A DNA stretch of 64,000 nucleotides, taken from NCBI GenBank assembly GCA_019454045.1, contig SKCR01037670.1:62001-126000 (forward strand), read 5' to 3'. The stretch's first letter is position 1, and the number at the start of each line of letters is the position of its first letter. The notes beneath the pieces are model-generated. The model was given only the letters and a program-made list of their open reading frames with translations, was not told where the DNA came from and searched no databases. The position numbers and the translations under genes were made by a program. Positions 58,801 through 64,000 of the stretch are shown piece after piece. Origin of the DNA: Zanthoxylum bungeanum (Eukaryota > Streptophyta > Magnoliopsida > Sapindales > Rutaceae).

Positions 58801-59160
58801 TGTCTGTGTTTGAGTTGCGTTCGCCAAGACGTTCGAACGAAATTATCCAGAAACTTCACGTTCGAGTAGCGTTCGAATTGTGTTCGAACGCAAAAGTGCA
58901 GAAACTCTTCGTTCGATTTGCGTTCGAACGAACACCGGTATGTCGATATATATTGACCGGTATTCCAGTTTCAAAGACCGGTATGCCGATCCAAGTGTAA
59001 AAATACAGGAATTTGAATGTTAAAAATATTATACACTTGACCCTAGTACATCTAAATGAATGTGCATAAGCCCTAAGAGCTTAGAGACTTAAATTAATAA
59101 TTCAATTATAAAGAGAGCCCTAAGATAATACCACACAAGATTTTCTTTAATAAACACCAG
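55845..59160 (+). repeat. Repeat copy B, interrupted by an inverted Copia solo LTR
   Basis: The segments 55845-55954 and 58351-59160 together match copy A. They break at CCTTTACAAT and resume at TTTATTCATAGACTCACTCA. TTCGAAC palindromes are denser than in copy A (ACGTTCGAACGAA, GTGTTCGAACGCA, TGCGTTCGAACGAA). Confidence 0.6.
55955..58350 (-). mobile_element. Inverted solo LTR of the Copia family
   Basis: On the minus strand it starts TGTTGGGGTTGGTGCTTAGA at 58350 and runs through the same landmarks as 16720-19112 (TATTGACGTTGGTGTACCAT on the + strand, the CATGGGCCCGTGGT-type palindrome, TTAATTAATTAAT). The left terminus (TGAATGGACTTTAGAGCAG) is diverged from CCCCTACA, so this edge is good to a few bases only, and I could not confirm a target duplication. 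It interrupts repeat copy B. No internal region remains. Confidence 0.85.
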
Positions 59161-59573
59161 TCTTCATATCCATTACTCTTCACCACCAAAATACTTCGAC
59201 ATCTTTTTGTAATATCCGCTAATGCGAATCGAATTCTTCTAGTGTTGCATCATCAAAATCCATCTTGCGAATATATTGCTAACGGAAACTGTTGGTTTGG
59301 CGGTTCAGTTCCTGTTTGGTTAAGATTTCAAAGCCAAATCGTGGTCGGGTCTACTTAATCAGTGTTTTAAGAAAATTTCATTTTTTGTCCCGATAAATTT
59401 GGCCGAGTAATTTTTAAATAAATATTTTAATCTAACTACTCGAGTTGGAATCTTGTGAGAGATATGAGCAAATATTTTTTAAATATAACTATCTATTCTC
59501 AATTAATAATTTAATTAATTTAACTCTTTTAATTTTAATTTGGAGTGCGATGCAATGTATATTGTTAGCACCT
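59161..59573. other. AT-rich sequence before the Sirevirus LTR
   Basis: No gene or bounded element was seen. Confidence 0.4.
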
Positions 59574-60640
59574 TTTTTATTGGCATGTGTCCGTGACAAA
59601 ACAAGTTCAATTGAGTTGTAATCTTTCATGAAGATCTTTGTGCAATTGGACTGGTTTCTGGCTGCTGTGCATCAGACATATGTTCGTGGTGCGTTCGTTG
59701 CAGTGTTCGAACGATTGGCGTTAGTGCTGCGTTCGTTTGTGGGTTCGAACGTGTTGCGTTAGTGGCACGTTCTTTATTGGGTTCGAACGGGAGCATTCCA
59801 GAGAGCAAACGTTCGAGTCACATTCTTGGTGGGTTCGAACGATATCATTCCAGAGAGCATCCGTTCGTTGTGCGTTCGATTGTCGTTCGAATGAGTCTTT
59901 CCAGTGGGTACGCGTTCGTGGAGCGTTCTAGTAAGCGTTCGAACCAGTCGCATCTGGACGCGTTTTTGGCCTGCAAAACCCTAGGTTTTCACCCTACCTA
60001 TAAATATAACCCTTAGCCGCCATTCTCATCAGTTGAAGCATATTTCTCTTGAGCCAAATACTCTCAAAGCTTTCAACTCTCTTTGATTTCACCTTGAAGA
60101 CTCTTTGAATCTTATGTCTTCTTTGTTAATGGTGAAATCCATTTTTTGATAAACCTTCAACACAACCTAACCCAAATTCCCTAATCCTTTAGAGTTCTTT
60201 ATGAGGAAGTTTGGTAGTCGGAGTTCCGACGTTCAGAGGTGATACAATCTACTCAGAGACTTCAGAGGTTCTGAAGAAAACCGTGGGTCGCGGGCTTGAG
60301 GAGCGGTGGAATTGCCACCATAGGTCTTGACCATCACTGTAAGTTTTTCTCGATATAGTGGATTGGGCTGGTAGCCGATATACCCGGAGTGGTTTTTTAC
60401 TCGGAAGAGTTTTCCACTTCGTCACCAAAATTACTTGTGTTGATTTTGTGTGGTTTGATTATATTTGCTGCTTTAATTATTGTTATTGTTTTTACATTTG
60501 CAGCATATTTTATTTATTTGTTATTGTGGTTGCCTGTTAAATTGCCTGTTGTAATTCCATAGCAGCAGTAACAGGACTTGTCCTGCTTATTGTCTGTAAT
60601 TCCGCATAGGGTCAGAACTTTGGATAACCTCGAATTTTCA
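59574..60640 (+). repeat. Probable 5' LTR of a Sirevirus-like element
   Basis: The right edge is firm: ...CGAATTTTCA followed two bases later by the PBS. The left edge is a guess (a TGTTAG at 59574). It contains a cluster of GTTCGAAC-type palindromes at 59707-59945 (for example GTGTTCGAACGATTG, GGGTTCGAACGTG, GGGTTCGAACGGG, AGCGTTCGAACC). Such repeated palindromes are described for Sirevirus LTRs. A TATA-like CCTATAAATATAAC lies at about 59996-60010. Confidence 0.6.
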
Positions 60641-60642
60641 AT

Positions 60643-60655
60643 TGGTATCAGAGCC
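60643..60655 (+). other. Sirevirus primer binding site
   Basis: TGGTATCAGAGCC two bases after the LTR edge, complementary to initiator methionine tRNA. Confidence 0.9.
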
Positions 60656-60681
60656 TGATCTCGATCCTTGACCCATTAGCT

Positions 60682-62557
60682 ATGGAGCGTAGTCAACCCT
60701 TAAATTGTCCGCCATTCTTTGATGGCACAGAATATTTGCATTGGAAAGTTCGCATGAGAGCGTTCCTTAAGTCCTTAGATGAGAGGGTCTGGATGACTGT
60801 AGAATACGAGTGGAAACCTCCCGTTGTTGTTGTTGATGGGGTTATCTTCCCCTAAAGAAATTGACCTGGACCAAGGATGAATTTGATGCTAGCAATAGGA
60901 ACAGCAAAGCTGTTAATGCCATATATGGTGCTGTCTGTTCTGCTGAGTTTAGGAGAATCTCAATGTGTGAGATAGCCAAGGATGCTTGGGACATCCTGCA
61001 GACTGTGCATGAGGGCACATTGTCTGTTAAGAATAATAGACTCCAGGATTTAGCCACTAGGTTTGAGGTCGCCAAAATGAAAGATGATGAGACCTTTGAT
61101 GAATTTTATGCTGAGATTAACGATATCGTTAACTCAAGCTTTAACCTAGGTGAGACTATTCCTACCAATATGATAGTTAGGAAAATCCTGAGATCCCTAC
61201 CTGATAAGTTCCTACCCAAAATCACCGCCATCGAGGAAAGCAATGACCTCGATCAGCTTAATTTAGATGAACTCGTAGGAAAGCTGCAGGTTTATGAGAA
61301 AAAGCTTCCTGGTTTTAGAGAGCAAAAAACGTTTGCAATGAAAATCGCTAAGGAAGTTGTGCATGATTCGTTTAGTGATGATGATACCATCAAGGATCAT
61401 GATTTGGCCTTGTTTGCAAAGAAGTTTAAGAAATTTCTTAAACTTAAGAAAAGTGGCCATAGCAGTAATAGAGATAGAGAGGTTATGCCTAGAGATAGTA
61501 GGCATAACAGAAAAGAGTCTAGAGAGGATAGGGGTAGTAGATCCCGTGATGTCCAATGCCATGAGTGTGAAGGCTATGGGCATATTCGACCAGAGTGCCC
61601 TACATACCTTAGGGCTAAAGGGAAGAAAGCCATGGCAGCATCTCCTAGTGATTCAGAAGGTGGTTATTCTTCTGATGAGTCTCCTAAAGGCAAGAAAAAT
61701 TTTATTGCCTTTACTGCTAGTGTGACTGGTGAGAGAGAGATTGTGGTTAATGATGATGATTCAGAAGTCTCTCTTGATGAGTCTGTAGATGAGGAAAGTC
61801 TTCAGGTAGCTTATGTTGAACTGTTTAATGAGAGTTTAGCTATTAAGAAGACTAACATAGAGGTCAATAAAAGGCTGAAAGCTGTTGAGCTAGAAAAGAA
61901 TGAAGCTCAAGCCAAATTTGAGCAAAGCCTTTTGATGGTAGATGACCTGGAGGAGAGAAATAGAGGTCTAATTAATAAGGTCCAAATATTAGAAACTGAA
62001 CTTGAAGATACTAGAACCCAACTGTCTGTATTTTCTAGTGAGAATAAAAATGTGGACCGTATGTTAGGAATTATTTCTGAGCCTAACTGTGATAAGGCTT
62101 CTTCTTCCAAAGTTGTGCCTGTAGCAGCTAAACATGACTTAGGCAAGAAACCTGTTGAATGTAGTCATGTTATTCTCCATTTATTCCTCGTCCTGTGACC
62201 CAACCTCGATCTAGAGGTGTTGTGGGTAAACCTCGCTCTCGTCAGAGGTTTGTGCCTGTGTGCCACCACTGTGGCAAGGCTGGACATATTAGGCCTAAGT
62301 GTTTCATTTTGCACAAGCAAAAGAGAAGGCCTAAGAGTGTGTCTCCTAGATTTGATTCGTCAAATCTAATGTCTCAAGTTTCTGCACTAACCAAACAAGC
62401 TCAATTCTTGAGTGAGAAACTTGCTTTGTTGTCTGGGAACTCTCATGTGGAAGAGGTTTCTAGAAAGGTTTGGGTGGGGAAGCAAGATGAATTCCCATCT
62501 TCTTCTGCGTGTCCTGATGGACATGATGAGAGTGCACCTCGGTGTAACTCTGCTTAA
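60682..62557 (+). pseudogene. Sirevirus-type gag, two frameshifts
   Basis: The ATG at 60682 opens MERSQPLNCPPFFDGTEYLH then WKVRMRAFLKSLDERVW, the standard N-terminus of this gag (UBN2 family), and meets TAA at 60853. The frame one base over continues LTWTKDEFDASNRNSKAVNA to 62198. It holds ILRSLPDKFLPKITAIEES, a CCHC knuckle at 61557-61598 (C-H-E-C-E-G-Y-G-H-I-R-P-E-C) and a coiled-coil-like stretch (61840-62040, rich in Glu, Lys and Leu). A second shift near 62190 leads to another CCHC (62261-62302, C-H-H-C-G-K-A-G-H-I-R-P-K-C) and KVWVGKQDEF. It then stops at 62557, just where protease would be expected. Long, coiled-coil gags with two knuckles are typical of Sireviruses. Confidence 0.85.
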
Positions 62558-63556
62558 AAGATGCATTTTTATTTTCCCATTGCATGTGTGTGTGCGTGTG
62601 TTTTATGTTTTTGCACGTTTATTTTGTTTTCACAGCATATGGGTGTGTGTGTGTCTTGTTTTTGTTATATGTCCCTTGGTATATAGGATGGAAACCCGGA
62701 CATAAATTTCATAGCCGATTCCGAATGGACGGTAGTATGATCTGCACTCGGGATACAACTCCACGTACCATTGGATGTTTTACAAGCCTATTTATGTCTT
62801 TATTTTTATTTGTTAAAATCTGAAAAATTCAAAAAAAAAATAGAAATTGAAAAAGACAAAATTTTTTTTATTTTATGGCTTGTTAGAGCATGAAAAGCTT
62901 ATGCATGTGATCCTGGTATGTAGGATATATGATTATGCATGTATGATATGCTTTTATTTTTCTTGATGCTCTATATACATGAGTGTGTGTGATAAAAACC
63001 TTTGGTATATCTTGTGCTTGCACTTCACATACACGTTTCTATTTTGTCAAGGCTTGGTCGCATGTATGAGTTTTTGGAATAGCAATCTAATTTCTATCAT
63101 ATCTTGTTTGCTCAATAGTGTGACCTTTGACTAGTTGACCTTGCTATCCCATTTTCAAAAGTAAAAAGAAAAATGAGACTCAAGTGCAAAAGAGCCAAAA
63201 TGGCCAAATTCAAAAGATAAGGGCAAAAACCCTTCACTCGAAAGAGTTATTAAATATGAGCTCATGATATTTCTGGGGTAAATAATATAGCATGCAACCA
63301 ATGTATAAGTGCTGTATTTAGCCTCTTTTAAAATAATGCATATTGTTTCATGTCATAAACAGCTGAATACTGACTGGGTATCATTGTCTCAGCTTGAAAT
63401 GCTGTTTCAGTCAGTTTTTGACAGGATTTTTATCTATCTCAGTATGTGCTTGTGTGTGCTTCATGTTATTGCATACCTATTTTTTCTTTCCTGTGCACTT
63501 TTCTGAGTGTGGTTTACTTCCCGTATGTGATTTTGCTAACTGTATGTACCTGTTAG
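62558..63556 (+). other. Non-coding interior of the gag-only Sirevirus-like element
   Basis: About 1 kb of T-rich sequence with GTGTGTGTGT runs (62586-62660). I find no protease, integrase, RT or RNase H motif in any frame. GGATGGAAACCCGGACATAA (62688-62707) and a nearby GGATACAACTCC may be remnants. Confidence 0.6.
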
Positions 63557-63775
63557 TGAGGGGGAGTAATTCCTGGTGTTTATGCTCTTGCATGTGTTTT
63601 CTCCTGTTCTCCTGTATATTTTTCCTGTTTCTTTTATCCTTTGTCATTTCGTGACAAAAAGGGGGAGAGTAATGAGAATATATTAAGGGGAGAGCCTTAA
63701 TATATAGGAGGGAGCCGTAGAATATCCTTTAGATATCTCCGTTTTAAGGGGAGTTAAGATTAAGGGGGAGAGGGA
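63557..63775 (+). other. Cluster of polypurine tracts
   Basis: Five GGGGAG-type purine runs: GTGAGGGGGAG (63557), AAAAAGGGGGAGAGTAATG (63656), AAGGGGAGAG (63685), AAGGGGAG (63746) and AAGGGGGAGAGGGA (63762). Repeated polypurine tracts ahead of the 3' LTR are a recognised Sirevirus trait. The 3' LTR itself is not identifiable in the last 225 bases. Confidence 0.6.
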
Positions 63776-64000
63776 TTTCTACTTGTACATGCATGAGATT
63801 TTTACCTGCTTTATGTTTTACTTGATTATCCCAATGCTTTTCACGGTATATTGTTGTTTGTGGATGTTTCAGGTAGCATGTATGTTGCTGCGGTTGCATT
63901 ATTCAAGACTACTTTGTTAGGTGTTAGATCGAGTCCATTGTAATAAGTCACTGTTTTGATGGTTGACAGTTGACTATTTGCTTTTTGGGTCTATTACCGT

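Noticed and set aside
62584..63654. Hydrophobic Cys/Phe-rich open frames as an envelope-like protein
   Set aside because: They come from GTGTGT and T-rich low-complexity sequence, overlap in different frames, and show no conserved motif.

Overview
The window is nuclear DNA from a eudicot plant. It is AT-rich, the genes are intron-rich with plant-type products, and plant transposon lineages dominate: Copia, chromovirus-type Gypsy, Sirevirus, TRIM, hAT and MULE elements, a Helitron and tRNA-derived SINEs. I cannot name the species from the sequence alone.

Three host loci can be modelled exon by exon. (1) An R2R3-MYB gene of the RAX/MYB36 subgroup lies on the + strand at 9703-10997. Its intron positions are canonical, but one base is missing at the start of exon 3, so the modelled reading frame is broken. 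(2) A DUF676-type putative serine esterase (alpha/beta-hydrolase) lies on the + strand at 39741-45536, with 10 exons and 431 residues. (3) A CBL-interacting protein kinase matching the CIPK21 type lies on the - strand at 46555-50167, with 13 exons and 455 residues. The esterase and kinase genes converge, with about 1 kb between their stop codons. Three of their 21 introns start with GC instead of GT. Two further gene-derived pieces are a psaH (photosystem I subunit H) fragment at 13598-13735, inside a DNA-transposon-like block, and a truncated YOS1-like gene at 36764-36949.

Layout: 1-9590 holds a LINE RNase H scrap, several SINEs, a hAT-type MITE with a perfect 8-bp target duplication, and a decayed MULE with long inverted ends. 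9591-14593 holds the MYB gene, a palindromic MITE and the psaH-carrying block. 14594-34755 is one minus-strand Gypsy element. It is interrupted by a complete, frameshifted Copia element (16720-26212, target duplication AAATC) and by a solo LTR of the same Copia family (27420-30045, duplication CTCCT). 35097-36273 is a non-autonomous hAT-type element, followed by the YOS1 remnant and a complete TRIM (38611-39208, duplication TAATT). The esterase and kinase genes follow, carrying MITEs and SINEs in their introns. A small Helitron (50633-50956) sits just upstream of the kinase. 51-59 kb holds SINEs, a pair of related repeats, and an inverted solo LTR of the Copia family. From about 59.6 kb to the window end is a gag-only Sirevirus-like element with GTTCGAAC palindromes, a PBS, a frameshifted gag and several polypurine tracts, but no pol.

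The host genes do not form a pathway together; this is an ordinary gene-poor plant segment shaped by nested insertions. The observations I would follow first are the MYB frameshift, the gag-only Sirevirus, the repeated stem-loops in the Copia leader, the psaH capture and the cluster of GC-AG introns.
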